A stretch of 64,000 bases of DNA from Serratia symbiotica (GCF_000821185.2 NZ_CP050855.1:186001-250000); one strand, 5' to 3'; counted from the first letter of the stretch, positions 30,330 through 40,501 are shown. Notes: generated by a model not told the origin, from the sequence alone. Numbers and translations are program-made.

Positions 30330-30811
30330 ACACATCCCCATTTTTATCGGCATAACCCCACAGAGCGGCGACCAGCGCGGCCACTGCTGCAAAACACCCA
30401 AGGGTATGATTACATAATACTGTTAAGCATGACACCAACACCGCCCCCTCTTTGGCTAAGAGCCTAATGGGAGAGGTTCTTACTCAAGCTGCAAAAAAGC
30501 AGGCCATTTTACACCCAAAATCTACAATTCATTAACGCTACCCGCAGATTTGGCGAAATTTTTGCTCGCGATGCTTTAACAACCACGACCTTCATCCATT
30601 CCGGCAGGATGAGCAGAAAACCTTGCAGGGCAGGGGAGAGAGGGGGAACGTGCTGCCACGCCGGGTAAGAACACCGTACAACCTATCTTTTTACATCAAC
30701 TACAAACATACAAGGGGCGGCTTAGTGCCGGACACCGCCGAACCGGGGATTGTACGCAGAGTGCCTTTTAAGTACACTCAGCGCATCTTATTTCACCATC
30801 AGAGTATTGCG
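30330..30811. other. Intergenic region recQ-rarD with a solitary repeat end
   Basis: About 480 bp between divergent genes. Around 30460-30479 lies GAGCCTAATGGGAGAGGTTC, the reverse of the 20-bp unit upstream of ftsY, flanked by TAA and TTA. An open frame runs from 30623 into rarD, but I see no recognisable protein in it; pldA and yigI, expected here from E. coli, are absent. Confidence 0.5.
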
Positions 30812-31699
30812 ATGGATGCGCAGCAGACACGTCAGGGCATTTTCTTTGCTCTGGCAGCCTATCTTATTTGGGGTATCGCCCCGGTCTATTTCAAACTGAT
30901 CCAGCAGGTGCCTGCGGATGAGATCCTCACCCACCGGGTGATCTGGTCATTCTTCTTTATTCTGCTGTTGATTTCGCTGAACCGTAACTGGCCGCAAGTG
31001 CGCGCCGCCTGCCAAAACCGCAAACGGCTGCTGATACTGGCGATCACCGCATTATTAATTGGCGGCAACTGGCTGCTGTATATTTGGGCGGTGAATAACC
31101 ACCATATGCTGGAGGCCAGTCTGGGCTATTTCATCAACCCACTGGTTAACGTGTTGTTGGGGATGCTATTTTTCGGCGAACGTTTTCGCCGCATGCAGTG
31201 GCTGGCGGTGGCGCTGGCCTTTTTGGGCGTGCTGATCCAACTGTGGCAGTTTGGGTCGCTACCGATTATCGGCCTGGGTCTGGCGTTTAGCTTCGCCTGC
31301 TACGGGCTACTGCGCAAGAAGATTGGCATCGACGCCCAGACTGGTATGCTGATAGAAACCTTGTGGTTGCTGCCTGCGGCGGCGGTTTACCTGCTGCTGA
31401 TCGCCGACAGCCCAACCAGCCAACTCAGCGCCAACCCGTGGTCGCTGAACCTGCTGCTGATGGCGACTGGCATCGTCACCACTGTGCCATTGCTGTTCTT
31501 TACCGCTGCGGCCAACCGCCTGCGCCTATCGACGCTCGGTTTCTTCCAGTACCTTGCTCCAACGTTGGTGTTCCTGCTGGCGGTCACTTTCTACAGTGAA
31601 ACCGTTGGTCAAGACAAGCTGGTGACCTTTGGCTTTATCTGGGCGGCTCTGGTGCTGTTTACCCTCGAGGCCCTTTATACCCAACGCAAACGCAGTTGA
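30812..31699 (+). CDS. rarD: EamA/DMT-family permease RarD
   Basis: RarD is a ten-helix inner-membrane permease of unknown substrate, linked to chloramphenicol phenotypes in Pseudomonas. The 295-residue product matches E. coli throughout: TRQGIFFALAAYLIWGIAP, WAVNNHHMLEASLGYFINP, STLGFFQYLAPTLVFLLAVT. I chose the ATG at 30812 (MDAQQTRQG); the longer in-frame reading adds 63 residues without family support. Confidence 0.94.
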   Translation: MDAQQTRQGIFFALAAYLIWGIAPVYFKLIQQVPADEILTHRVIWSFFFILLLISLNRNWPQVRAACQNRKRLLILAITALLIGGNWLLYIWAVNNHHMLEASLGYFINPLVNVLLGMLFFGERFRRMQWLAVALAFLGVLIQLWQFGSLPIIGLGLAFSFACYGLLRKKIGIDAQTGMLIETLWLLPAAAVYLLLIADSPTSQLSANPWSLNLLLMATGIVTTVPLLFFTAAANRLRLSTLGFFQYLAPTLVFLLAVTFYSETVGQDKLVTFGFIWAALVLFTLEALYTQRKRS

Positions 31700-31974
31700 G
31701 GTAGAGGGAGTGCCAACGTTATTTACAGCCAGTTCTTGCGCGTGAAGTACAGAGGTTAATCTGCCACAGAAAGTTCGGGGCGCACTGGGTATCTATCAGG
31801 CACCGGCGCACTTTGGGTAATTGCGTCGCTATTTATCACCATGACAAGGGTAAAAATGCGTTTAACCCACAGGGTTATGGGAAGAAAAAGTTGCGGAGAT
31901 CTCTTACCACAGTAGGGAATGTTGCTAAGATTACGCCACCCTAAAGTATAACAACAGGTTTGCAGATTTCACTG

Positions 31975-32454
31975 ATGAAACAGATTACCGCCCATGAACT
32001 GACCACGATGAGCGAGCAGGCTGCCCATGTAGCCCGCTTGCGCGCGCACCGTACATTACACCAAGAGTTAACCGACCCGGTGCAACGGCTGGCGATCGCT
32101 ATGGAGCCAGGCACCTATATCCGCCCACATCGCCATCCACAAACCTGGGAGTTGCTGACGCCACTTCGTGGCCGTTTTGTCGTGCTACAGTTCAACAATG
32201 ATGGCGTAGTGACGCAACGCACTCTGCTTGGAGAAGAAACCAAAGTGCTGGAGATGCCAGCATTGACCTGGCATGCAGTGCTGTCTGTCGATCCAGGTGG
32301 CGTGGTGTTTGAAGTGAAACAAGGCCCTTATCAGGCACTCACGGAAGAAGACTGTATGCACTGGGCGCCACCGGAGGGAGGGGAAGGAATTGAAGCGGTG
32401 ATGCGTTGGTACGCCACCGCGCAGCTCGGTGACCAGTATACTCTGCATACTTGA
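31975..32454 (+). CDS. WbuC-family cupin-fold metalloprotein
   Basis: A 159-residue single-domain cupin. The metal-binding pattern shows as YIRPHRHPQTWELLTPLRG (two histidines and a glutamate), with the second cupin motif near LTWHAVLSVDPGG. It matches the WbuC family found near surface-polysaccharide genes; its reaction is unknown. I chose the ATG at 31975 (MKQITAHEL); a TTG five codons upstream is possible. The 275 bp before it hold no gene, and corA, expected between uvrD and rarD from E. coli, is missing. Confidence 0.8.
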   Translation: MKQITAHELTTMSEQAAHVARLRAHRTLHQELTDPVQRLAIAMEPGTYIRPHRHPQTWELLTPLRGRFVVLQFNNDGVVTQRTLLGEETKVLEMPALTWHAVLSVDPGGVVFEVKQGPYQALTEEDCMHWAPPEGGEGIEAVMRWYATAQLGDQYTLHT

Positions 32455-32551
32455 AGCCGCAGTATTGTTGGCTGTGGTCGCTCCCCCTAGGTGCTGTTGC
32501 TGCCGGGCTTTGGCTATTCAGCCAAAAATTATCTACTGGGCATTTCTCCCG

Positions 32552-34714
32552 CTACACCCTTTCCAGCCGGGCATACGCCGCCACCAGCCATTTGATGCCT
32601 TCCCCAGGGAAGGCGACCTGCAATCGGCTGTGTTCGCCGTTGCCTTCCAGATTGACGATGGTACCTTCACCAAATTTAGGATGTCGTACGCGTTGGCCCA
32701 GCTTGTAGCCGGTGTCGTTTTCACTGATTGGTGTCCCCATACGGCGGTGGTTTACCGGGCGTGACACGCTGGCGCGTAGCCGTACCTCTTCCATACAGTG
32801 TTCCGGCAATTCGCCGATAAAGCGTGAAGGTCGGTGATAGACCTCTTTGCCGTACAGACGACGTGTTTCGGCGTAGGTCAGCGTCAATTTTTGCATGGCG
32901 CGCGTCACGCCCACGTAGGCCAGACGGCGTTCTTCCTCCAGCCGGCCGCTTTCGTCCAGTGACATCTGGCTTGGGAACATACCTTCTTCCATACCGACGA
33001 TAAACACCAGCGGGAACTCCAGCCCCTTGGCCGAGTGCAAGGTCATTAACTGCACCGCGTCCTGATAGGCATCGGCTTGGCCTTCGCCTGCCTCCAACGC
33101 CGCATGCGATAAAAACGCTTGCAGCGGCATCAGATCCTGATCTTCTTCCTGATAGCTGTACTGGCGTGTCGCCGTCACCAGTTCCTCCAGGTTTTCGATA
33201 CGTGCCTGACCTTTTTCGCCCTTTTCCTGCTGATACATGATGAATAACCCAGAGTCGCGGATCACCCGGTCGGTCTGGATATGCAGCGGCATCTCGGCGG
33301 TTTCATGCGCCAATGAATCCACCAGTTCGGTAAAGCGTTGCAGTGCGGAGGCCGCACGGCCAGCCAGGACTTTTTCGTGCAGCAGTTCACGCGTTGCCCG
33401 CCACAGCGTCAGTTGGCGATCACGTGCTGCCTGACGCACCACGTCAAGGGTGCGTCCGCCGATACCACGCGTCGGGGTATTGACCACCCGTTCAAAGGCT
33501 GCATCGTCGTTGCGGTTGGATATCAGGCGCAGGTAAGCCAGCGCATCCTTAATTTCTTGACGCTCAAAGAAGCGCTGACCACCGTAAATGCGGTACGACA
33601 TGGCGGCCTGCAACAATGCCTCCTCCAGCACCCGCGACTGGGCGTTGCTGCGGTAGAGGATCGCGCAGTCGTTCAGTGTACCGCCATTGTCCTGCCAGGT
33701 TTTGATGCGGTTGACCACGAAACGCGCCTCGTCAAGCTCGTTGAAGGCACAGTAGATTGAAATGGGTTCACCTTGGCCCCCATCTGTCCACAGGTTTTTG
33801 CCCATGCGCCCAGCGTTATGGGCGATCAGGGTGTTGGCCGCCTCCAGGATATTGCTGGTGGAGCGGTAGTTCTGCTCCAGACGGAGGGTTTTTGCACCGG
33901 GAAAGTCCTTTAGGAAGCGCTGGATGTTTTCCACTTGTGCGCCGCGCCAGCCGTAGATTGACTGATCATCGTCGCCAACGATCATCACGTTGCTGTTGCT
34001 ACCCGCTAGCAGGTGGATCCAGGCATATTGGATACTGTTGGTATCTTGGAACTCGTCCACCAGCACATTGGTGAAGCGCTCGCGGTAATGGTTGAGGATA
34101 TGCGGCTTGTTCAGCCACAGCTCGTGGGCGCGCAGCAGCAACTCGGCGAAGTCCACCAGCCCGGCGCGATCGCAAGCCTCCTGATAAGCCTGATAGATGC
34201 GTAACCAGGTGGTTTCCACCGGGTTGTTATAGGTTTCAATGTGTTGCGGGCGTAGACCTTCATCTTTCTTGCCGTTGATGTACCACATCGCCTGGCGCGG
34301 TGGCCACTGTTTCTCGTCTATATTCAACGCGTTGACGATGCGTTTGAGCAGCCGCAGTTGGTCGTCGCTGTCGAGGATCTGGAAGTCTTGCGGCAGATTG
34401 GCTTCCATATGATGTGCGCGCAGCAAACGATGCGCCAGCCCGTGGAAAGTGCCGATCCACATGCCACCCTGGCTGGTGCCGATCACGTGTTCGATGCGGT
34501 GGCGCATTTCCGCTGCGGCCTTGTTGGTGAAGGTCACCGCCATGATCGAATACGGCGAGCAGTTCTCTACCGACAGTAGCCAGGCGATGCGATGTACCAG
34601 CACCCTGGTTTTACCGCTGCCTGCACCGGCCAGAACCAACAGGTTACAACGCGGTGCTGCCACGGCTTCACGTTGTTTTTCATTCAGGCTGTCGAAGAGC
34701 TCGGAGACGTCCAT
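32552..34714 (-). CDS. uvrD: DNA helicase II UvrD
   Basis: UvrD unwinds DNA in nucleotide excision and mismatch repair. The 720-residue product (same as E. coli) has Walker A LAGAGSGKTRVL, motif II VDEFQDTN, GDDDQSIYGWRGA, LRLEQNYRST, LMTLHSAKGLEFP, and the C-terminal UvrD-specific tail with VRHPKFGEGTIVNLEG. I chose the ATG at 34714 (MDVSELFDSL) to match E. coli. A LexA box lies about 50 bp upstream, so it is likely SOS-induced. Confidence 0.98.
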   Translation of the reverse strand: MDVSELFDSLNEKQREAVAAPRCNLLVLAGAGSGKTRVLVHRIAWLLSVENCSPYSIMAVTFTNKAAAEMRHRIEHVIGTSQGGMWIGTFHGLAHRLLRAHHMEANLPQDFQILDSDDQLRLLKRIVNALNIDEKQWPPRQAMWYINGKKDEGLRPQHIETYNNPVETTWLRIYQAYQEACDRAGLVDFAELLLRAHELWLNKPHILNHYRERFTNVLVDEFQDTNSIQYAWIHLLAGSNSNVMIVGDDDQSIYGWRGAQVENIQRFLKDFPGAKTLRLEQNYRSTSNILEAANTLIAHNAGRMGKNLWTDGGQGEPISIYCAFNELDEARFVVNRIKTWQDNGGTLNDCAILYRSNAQSRVLEEALLQAAMSYRIYGGQRFFERQEIKDALAYLRLISNRNDDAAFERVVNTPTRGIGGRTLDVVRQAARDRQLTLWRATRELLHEKVLAGRAASALQRFTELVDSLAHETAEMPLHIQTDRVIRDSGLFIMYQQEKGEKGQARIENLEELVTATRQYSYQEEDQDLMPLQAFLSHAALEAGEGQADAYQDAVQLMTLHSAKGLEFPLVFIVGMEEGMFPSQMSLDESGRLEEERRLAYVGVTRAMQKLTLTYAETRRLYGKEVYHRPSRFIGELPEHCMEEVRLRASVSRPVNHRRMGTPISENDTGYKLGQRVRHPKFGEGTIVNLEGNGEHSRLQVAFPGEGIKWLVAAYARLERV

Positions 34715-34763
34715 AGGCACCATTAATATTGGTAAGGGAAAACCCTGGGAGACAGATTTTCCA

Positions 34764-34779
34764 CTGGGAATTTATACAG
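34764..34779. promoter_or_regulatory. LexA (SOS) box upstream of uvrD
   Basis: CTGTATAAATTCCCAG (minus strand) fits the CTG-N10-CAG rule and closely resembles the E. coli uvrD box. It lies between the yigB stop and the uvrD start. Confidence 0.85.
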
Positions 34780-34793
34780 ATTTCCGGTAGAGA

Positions 34794-35510
34794 TTATAGC
34801 AATGCTGCCAGCGATGCCAACCGCGAAATTTCAATGTGTGGCAGCAAGCGGCTGTCGGCGGACTGCATTAGATCGCGTTGATGCTCGTTGATCCAGCAGG
34901 CTTGAAAGCCCGCACGCAACGCGCCAGCGATGTCAGTGGTCAGATCGTCGCCCACATGGAGGATCTGTCTAGCCGCGACGCCCAGACGCTCGCTGGCCAA
35001 CTGGTACATGTCCTGATAAGGTTTGGCGCGGCCATCCGGCCCGGCACGCAGCACGAATTGGAAGTAACCGCCCAGCCCGCACAACGCCGGATCGGCATTG
35101 CCGTTGGTGATCGCCACCAGTGGGTAGCGTTCTCCCAACGCCCTCAGGATGGCGTGAGTCGCTGCTGGCACCTCAATGCGGCTGCGCCATAGCGCAAAGT
35201 TTTGCATTGCCGCATCGGCACCGATGGTGGCTTCAATGTCGCTTAGCCCCTCTCGGCTCAGTGCTAGATGGATAGCGCGCCAGCGCCACTGAGTGACATC
35301 GTGGTAAATCTCTGGCTCTTGCTCACACAGTTCCTGACGCAGGCGGTGAAGGTCTGTCGACTGGAAGCGGCTCAGGCGAGGATGGTAATTTTGCAGAAAG
35401 GCCATTGATTGCTGCTCGGTTTGCCTGATGGCTGGGCGGTTATCGTACAGCGTATCGTCCAGATCGAAGGTCAGCGCGGCCAGCGGGCGTAGCGGACGGT
35501 AAAAATGCAT
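34794..35510 (-). CDS. yigB: HAD-family phosphatase YigB
   Basis: YigB in E. coli dephosphorylates FMN and the riboflavin precursor 5-amino-6-ribitylamino-uracil phosphate. The 238-residue product has motif [13 protein letters not shown], motif [11 protein letters not shown], the lysine in [10 protein letters not shown] and motif [15 protein letters not shown]. The start ATG at 35510 overlaps the xerC stop (TGATG), so it is coupled to xerC in the dapF-DUF484-xerC-yigB operon. Confidence 0.94.
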   Translation of the reverse strand: MHFYRPLRPLAALTFDLDDTLYDNRPAIRQTEQQSMAFLQNYHPRLSRFQSTDLHRLRQELCEQEPEIYHDVTQWRWRAIHLALSREGLSDIEATIGADAAMQNFALWRSRIEVPAATHAILRALGERYPLVAITNGNADPALCGLGGYFQFVLRAGPDGRAKPYQDMYQLASERLGVAARQILHVGDDLTTDIAGALRAGFQACWINEHQRDLMQSADSRLLPHIEISRLASLAALL

Positions 35511-36421
35511 CAGGATTTCCCCCGTTTGGCACGTGGATGCGCGGCATCGTACACCTTTGCCAGATGTTGAAAGTCGAGGTGGGTATAAATTTGGGTGGTG
35601 GTCAGGTTGGCATGGCCGAGTAGTTCCTGCACCGCGCGCAGATCGCCACTGGATTCCAGCATATGGGTGGCAAACGAGTGGCGCAGTTTGTGCGGATGAA
35701 TATGGCTGTTGACGCCCTGCTTTACGCCCCATTCGGCGAAGCGTTTCTGCACATTGCGTGGCGAGATGCGCCGCCCTTGGTTGGACAGGAATATCGCATC
35801 GTCCTCTGGCTCGAACAGCTCGCGTATCGCCAGCCAGTGTTGCAGCCAGGTGACGGCGGTGCGCCCTAGCGGCAGCTTGCGTTCCTTACTGCCTTTGCCC
35901 ATCACCCAGATCTCACCAGCGGCCAAATCGATGTGGCGGCAGTCCAGCCCCACCAGCTCGGACAAGCGCAAACCGGCACCGTACATTGTCTCCAGCATGG
36001 CGCGATCGCGCACCGCCAGCGGATCATTGAGATCGATGTCTAGCAATTGGTTCATTTCATCGACGTCGATATTTTTCGGCAGGTGGCGGCCGCTGCGGGG
36101 CGTGCGGATGCCTTTGGCGGGGTTGGCATTTAGCACGCCCTGGCTGACCAGCCAGTCGAGAAAGCTGCGCAACGATGACAGACGTAACGCCAGGCTGGCA
36201 GACTGTAGGCCAGCGCGTTTGCTACGCACTGCCAGCATGCGCACCGCAGCGGCGTCCAGTGACGTCCATTCGCTCACGCCGATGCTTTGTGCCAGTAGCA
36301 TCAACGCCTGAAGCTGATGCGCATAGCTGAGCTGCGTCAGCGGGCTGAGTTGGCGTTCCACCTTTAGATAGCGCAGGAAAGCATCCACTGGCAGTTGCAA
36401 GCTGGCCGCGAGTGGGTTCAT
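35510..36421 (-). CDS. xerC: Site-specific tyrosine recombinase XerC
   Basis: XerC acts with XerD at dif to resolve chromosome dimers. The 303-residue product has the SAM-like N-domain ([19 protein letters not shown]) and all catalytic residues: Arg in [12 protein letters not shown], Lys in [22 protein letters not shown], His in [11 protein letters not shown] and the nucleophile in QIYTHLD. The start ATG at 36421 overlaps the preceding stop (ATGA). Confidence 0.97.
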   Translation of the reverse strand: MNPLAASLQLPVDAFLRYLKVERQLSPLTQLSYAHQLQALMLLAQSIGVSEWTSLDAAAVRMLAVRSKRAGLQSASLALRLSSLRSFLDWLVSQGVLNANPAKGIRTPRSGRHLPKNIDVDEMNQLLDIDLNDPLAVRDRAMLETMYGAGLRLSELVGLDCRHIDLAAGEIWVMGKGSKERKLPLGRTAVTWLQHWLAIRELFEPEDDAIFLSNQGRRISPRNVQKRFAEWGVKQGVNSHIHPHKLRHSFATHMLESSGDLRAVQELLGHANLTTTQIYTHLDFQHLAKVYDAAHPRAKRGKS

Positions 36422-37122
36422 GCGCGTTCGATCCAACGTTCCAGCAGTGTTGGCAGCATGCGTGCCAACTGATTGAGTATCACCGTACCCATACCTGGTT
36501 GATAGTGTTGCGTGTCGCGGCTGCTGAAGATCACCATGCCCAGTTCCCCTGCGTCGCCCAGCATTGACAATGCCACCGAACCGACCTGTTTGGCTTGCGG
36601 TAATAGCAGCAGCAATTCGGGGCCATTCAAACAACCAAGGAAATGCAGCTCATCGCCCAGACGCTGAATGCGCAGCGGTTCAAACGCTGAACGCGTCAGC
36701 GCCAGATGAGTAAAATCGGACGGTGCGCTGATGTTCCAGCGATCGGAAAACAGCCGGATACTGGCACTGGCAAGGCCGAAACCGCGCGCCCAGCATTGCA
36801 AACGATTAAGCATGTCCTGCAAGCTGTCGGCGGTGATCAGGCTAGCTTGCAGATGTAGTAGGCTGGTGAACAGGGTTTCGTTGGCGTTGGCTTGTTCCAT
36901 CAACAGGGTGATTTCTTCTTCCAGTTGGTTGACGTGATTACGTTGGCGAGCCAGGTGCCACTCCACCAGTGAGACAGTGCCACGCACCGGATGGGGAACA
37001 CGTATTTGTTCAACCCTACGCGCATTGCGAATAAAGAAATCCGGGTTTTGCAGCAGATACTGCATTACGGTGTCGTCATCTAGCGCAATACTGGTGATGC
37101 TCTGCTCTTCTACGTTTTTCAT
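36418..37122 (-). CDS. DUF484 (GAF-like) family protein
   Basis: A 234-residue DUF484 protein, the conserved gene between dapF and xerC in gammaproteobacteria. It has a short N-terminal segment ([16 protein letters not shown]), a coiled coil ([20 protein letters not shown]) and a GAF-like domain ending with [19 protein letters not shown]. The function is unknown. It overlaps dapF and xerC by 4 bp each. Confidence 0.92.
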   Translation of the reverse strand: MKNVEEQSITSIALDDDTVMQYLLQNPDFFIRNARRVEQIRVPHPVRGTVSLVEWHLARQRNHVNQLEEEITLLMEQANANETLFTSLLHLQASLITADSLQDMLNRLQCWARGFGLASASIRLFSDRWNISAPSDFTHLALTRSAFEPLRIQRLGDELHFLGCLNGPELLLLLPQAKQVGSVALSMLGDAGELGMVIFSSRDTQHYQPGMGTVILNQLARMLPTLLERWIERA

Positions 37123-37943
37123 AGGTGAATAAATCCGTCATAGACATGGGTTGCCGGGCCGGTCATAAACAGCGGGCTACCCGGCCCTTTCCAGCGAATA
37201 TGCAGGCGACCACCTGGCAGTTCCACACGCACTTCCTCGGACAGTAATTCTTGTTGGATACCCACCGCTACCGCTGCACAAGCACCGCTACCGCAAGCCT
37301 GTGTTTCACCGCTGCCACGCTCGTAGACGCGCAGCTTGATGTGTTCGCGGCTGACGATTTGCATAAAGCCAATGTTAGCTCGTTCAGGAAAGCGCTCATG
37401 CCCTTCCAGCACCGGCCCAAGCAGTGCCACCTTGGCGGTGTTGACATCATCTACCTGTAAAACACAATGTGGGTTGCCCATCGACACTATGCCGCACAGC
37501 ACGGTATGTTCCGCAGCACGCATGATGTAGGTCTTCTCTGCCTTAGTGGCACGGAATGGCACCGCCTGCGGATCGAAATTGGGTTCCCCCATATTGACAC
37601 ACACCTGATCGTTGCCAGTCACATTAAGCACCATGCGCCCGCTCTGGGTGCTGACACGGAGTTCGCACTTATTAGTCAGCCCCTTCAGTTGCACAAAGCG
37701 CGCGAAACAGCGTGCGCCGTTGCCACACTGGGACACTTCACTACCGTCAGCATTAAAGATGCGGTAGTGAAAATCCAACTCAGGGTCGTAAGGAGGCTCC
37801 ACCACCAGCAATTGGTCAAAGCCGATGCCCAGGTGCCGATCGGACAACCTGCGGATCAACTCAGGTGAAAAATAGACATTCTGAGTAATGGCATCGACCA
37901 CCATAAAGTCGTTGCCCAGACCGTGCATTTTGGCGAACTGCAT
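37119..37943 (-). CDS. dapF: Diaminopimelate epimerase
   Basis: DapF converts LL- to meso-diaminopimelate for lysine and peptidoglycan synthesis, using two cysteines as acid and base. Both are present: [13 protein letters not shown] (near residue 73) and [17 protein letters not shown] (near residue 217). The 274-residue length matches the family, and the N-terminus [13 protein letters not shown] is typical. Only about 60 bp separate its start from the remaining 3' end of lptM. Confidence 0.98.
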   Translation of the reverse strand: MQFAKMHGLGNDFMVVDAITQNVYFSPELIRRLSDRHLGIGFDQLLVVEPPYDPELDFHYRIFNADGSEVSQCGNGARCFARFVQLKGLTNKCELRVSTQSGRMVLNVTGNDQVCVNMGEPNFDPQAVPFRATKAEKTYIMRAAEHTVLCGIVSMGNPHCVLQVDDVNTAKVALLGPVLEGHERFPERANIGFMQIVSREHIKLRVYERGSGETQACGSGACAAVAVGIQQELLSEEVRVELPGGRLHIRWKGPGSPLFMTGPATHVYDGFIHL

Positions 37944-38571
37944 ATCATACTCCGCTATCCGTCATGGTGTTGCGGTGGCGCACAGCAACCGCAAACAAGG
38001 TATTATTGGTCGCTCATCGACGGTTTTTGCTTAGGTGTGCCACGAATGTACCCTATGGCAAATAAGGGTGCAATGCTGTGCGAGAGATGAGGGGCGGCCC
38101 CTCGGAGGCGGTGTCCAGATGCAGCCTTCAAACTACCCTGAGCTGCTGCCGTTAAGAGCGGTGGTGGTGAGCGTCAGGGAAAAGGCGCAGTCAGATGCGT
38201 CATGTATGTGTTGTGAAGATGAACGAGAGTGAACTGTAGATGCAGTGTCGAAAGGAACAAGATGATGTCAAAAACGCGCTTTCTAAGCGGTGCGTGATAA
38301 GTCCAGCGGTTATCTGGTTACTGGCTGGTCGGCATCCGGCATATAGACAGCATGAGCACAACACAGGCTCTGGCATGGAACGTGGGAACCTGTCGTCCCG
38401 ATGCGAAGGGAGCGGCGTCGAGCAGAAACCCTGCGAGCGCCAGAGTACCAATGCGGGGCACAGGGGCAGATGGTTCCGTAGTAGTGATGAAGCGTCTGTA
38501 ATGGACGTGGAGCGAAGGGGGCCAGTCGTTGGGGCTGTACTGCAGGCCAACCGCATAAGCGGGAGGAGCCT

Positions 38572-39834
38572 GTGAACCAGTCCAAACCGTTTGCGTTATC
38601 CAGACATGCCGTCTGGAGCGCGTACAAGAAAGTAAAAGCCAACAAAGGCAGTGCTGGGATCGATGGTCAGTCGATTGAGGAATTTGATAGGAACCTCGTG
38701 GGGAACTTGTACAAAATCTGGAACCGAATGGCCTCGGGCAGCTATATGCCGCCAGCGGTTCGGCGTGTTGATATACCCAAGGCGACGGGTGGAACGAGAC
38801 CCCTGGGGATCCCCACAGTCTCGGATCGCATTGCGCAGATGGTTGTCAAAGACATGCTGGAGCCGATTCTGGAGGCACTGTTCCACAATGACTCTTATGG
38901 CTATCGCCCGCACAAATCTGCGCACGATGCCCTGAGGATGGCCCGGCATCGATGCTGGCGTACTGACTGGGTGCTGGACGTGGACATCAAGGGGTTCTTC
39001 GACAATATCGATCACGAACTCCTGATGAGAGCGGTGTGCAGGCATACGGACTGCAGATGGGTGAAACTCTACATTGAGCGATGGCTGACCGCATCGGTGT
39101 GTATGCCGGACGGAACGGTGCAGATGAGGGACAAGGGAACGCCTCAGGGCGGAGTCATTAGTCCATTACTTGCCAATCTGTTTCTGCATTATGCATTCGA
39201 TATGTGGATGACGCGGGAATTCCCCGTCGTCCGGTTCGAGCGATACGCTGATGATGTAGTCATTCACTGCAAGAGTCATGCTCAGGCAATGATGCTGCGT
39301 GGCAGGCTCAGAAAACGGCTGGCTGAGTGTAAGCTGGAGATGAGTCCGGGCAAGACTAAAGTCGTTTACTGCAAGGACAGGGAAAGAACGGAAGCATATC
39401 CTGAAATCAGCTTCGACTTTGTGGGCTATACGTTCAGGCCAAGAAAGTCCTTCTCGAAAGAGGGAGAGCTGTCGGTGAATTTCCTGCCAGCAATGAGCGG
39501 CAGAGCTGCGAAGGCAATCCGGCAGACGGTACGGGGCTGGGATCTGAGCCACAAAACGCCGTTATCGCTGGAAGTCATGGCCCGTTGGCTCAACCCCATG
39601 TTACGGGGCTGGGTTAAGTACTATGGTCACTTTTATCGTTCAGCAATGAACTGTATAGCCACTCATGTAGATCTGCACCTTGCGAAATGGGTCGCCCGCA
39701 AATATAAGCGGGTCCACGGTAGTCTGGCTCAGGCATATGAATGGTTAAGACGGATACAGCGCGCCAGGCCCGGTCTGTTTGCACACTGGGAAATTTGTAC
39801 GCGGCGTGAGTGGTCAACGACAAGAGCCGGATGA
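38572..39834 (+). CDS. Group II intron reverse transcriptase/maturase (LtrA-like)
   Basis: The protein helps fold and splice the intron and copies it into new DNA sites. The 420 residues show RT motifs in order: NKGSAGIDGQSIEEF, RPLGIPTVSDRIAQMVV, DVDIKGFFDNIDHELL, GTPQGGVISPLLANLFLHY, and the catalytic YADD in FERYADDVVIHC. A maturase (X) domain follows, with MARWLNPMLRGWVKYYGHF. There is no endonuclease (HNH) domain after it. The start is GTG at 38572 with GGGAGGAG upstream. Confidence 0.95.
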   Translation: MNQSKPFALSRHAVWSAYKKVKANKGSAGIDGQSIEEFDRNLVGNLYKIWNRMASGSYMPPAVRRVDIPKATGGTRPLGIPTVSDRIAQMVVKDMLEPILEALFHNDSYGYRPHKSAHDALRMARHRCWRTDWVLDVDIKGFFDNIDHELLMRAVCRHTDCRWVKLYIERWLTASVCMPDGTVQMRDKGTPQGGVISPLLANLFLHYAFDMWMTREFPVVRFERYADDVVIHCKSHAQAMMLRGRLRKRLAECKLEMSPGKTKVVYCKDRERTEAYPEISFDFVGYTFRPRKSFSKEGELSVNFLPAMSGRAAKAIRQTVRGWDLSHKTPLSLEVMARWLNPMLRGWVKYYGHFYRSAMNCIATHVDLHLAKWVARKYKRVHGSLAQAYEWLRRIQRARPGLFAHWEICTRREWSTTRAG

Positions 39835-39857
39835 CGGGAGACTGTCACGTCCGGTTC
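39824..39857 (+). ncRNA. Group II intron domain V
   Basis: A 34-nt hairpin begins GAGCCGGATGACGGG and ends ACGTCCGGTTC. It has the catalytic AGC near the 5' side and the usual two-base bulge. It overlaps the last codons of the maturase gene. Confidence 0.88.
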
Positions 39858-40150
39858 CGTGGGAGCGCAGGGGGGAAGTTCCCTTGCGCGACCCGATAAC
39901 CAGGCAGTTCCTGCTGATTTTTTTGCACCTGCTCGCCCGTTGGTAGTGATGGCGTGGCCGGTTTTTTGCTAATGGGATCGGCAGGAGGGAAGTATAGCGG
40001 GCCTTTCAGGCCGCAGCCGGAGAGTCCGGCGAGCAGAACTGCCAGCAGCGCATAGCGTAGTTGTTTTTTCATTTGCATTAATGCCTGTAATTCATGCATC
40101 CAAGACCTCTATAATCGCAGGTGGATCATGAAAAGCAATAGGAATTAAAT

Positions 40151-40471
40151 ATGAACAACAGTGAGTTTCATCAGTTGGCTGACCAATTGATGCTTAATAT
40201 TGAAGAGACATTGGACGATTTTGCTGGCAATGCGGATATCGATTATGAAATCCATGGTGGCGTGATGACGCTAATTTTCGAAAACGGCAGCAAAATTATC
40301 ATCAATCGCCAAGAGCCGCTCCATCAGATATGGCTGGCTACCAAGGCCAACGGCTATCACTTCAATTATTGCGACGGCATCTGGCTGTGTGACCGCAGTG
40401 GGCAACCTTTCTATCGGTTGCTCAGCGAGGCGGCCAGCATGCAGGCAGGCGAGGGCGTCACTTTTTCCTGA
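40151..40471 (+). CDS. cyaY: Iron-sulfur assembly protein CyaY (bacterial frataxin)
   Basis: CyaY binds iron and IscS and tunes iron-sulfur cluster assembly. The 106-residue product has the acidic first helix [18 protein letters not shown], the sheet strand [19 protein letters not shown], and [14 protein letters not shown], all typical. It is divergent from lptM. cyaA, which faces cyaY in E. coli, does not follow; the neighbouring sequence is an ERIC fragment and an IS. Confidence 0.96.
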   Translation: MNNSEFHQLADQLMLNIEETLDDFAGNADIDYEIHGGVMTLIFENGSKIIINRQEPLHQIWLATKANGYHFNYCDGIWLCDRSGQPFYRLLSEAASMQAGEGVTFS

Positions 40472-40501
40472 TGCTGCCTGCCTATCATTCTACAAATGGC
40501 A

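Larger units (their letters stand above)
38035..39897 (+). mobile_element. Group II intron with reverse transcriptase/maturase
   Basis: The intron starts with GTGTGCCACG, fitting the GUGYG rule, and ends with GACCCGAT, fitting the AY rule. The borders come from the reconstructed lptM frame, which is closed exactly by removing 1863 bp. A second GUGYG-like start at 38078 would put a stop in lptM. Domain V is at 39824-39857, followed by a domain VI-like hairpin (GCGCAGGGGG...). The maturase reads 38572-39834. All parts look intact. Confidence 0.85.
38003..40072 (-). pseudogene. lptM: LPS-assembly lipoprotein LptM (YifL), split by a group II intron
   Basis: LptM is a small outer-membrane lipoprotein that helps LptDE mature. 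The first part (40072 to about 39898) encodes MKKQLRYALL, lipobox GLSGC, then GLKGPLYFPPADP, up to QQELPG. Joining it to 38034-38003 across the intron continues in frame as SKQKPSMSDQ and stops, giving 68 residues (E. coli 67). The intron lies on the opposite strand, so it cannot be spliced out of lptM mRNA. The lipoprotein core is untouched, and an altered C-terminus read into intron sequence might still work. Confidence 0.85.

Noticed and set aside
30623..30811. Longer rarD or an extra upstream gene
   Set aside because: The added 63 codons have no family match, while the ATG at 30812 aligns exactly with E. coli RarD.
35511..35732. Longer yigB reading
   Set aside because: It would lie antisense-free but inside xerC in another frame; the TGATG overlap at 35510 is the natural start.
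37944..38034. Separate small gene between dapF and the intron
   Set aside because: The stretch is explained by the dapF leader and the 3' end of lptM.
38078..38090. Alternative intron start at GTGCGAG
   Set aside because: Using it would create a stop right after the lptM junction, while the start at 38035 restores a 68-residue protein.
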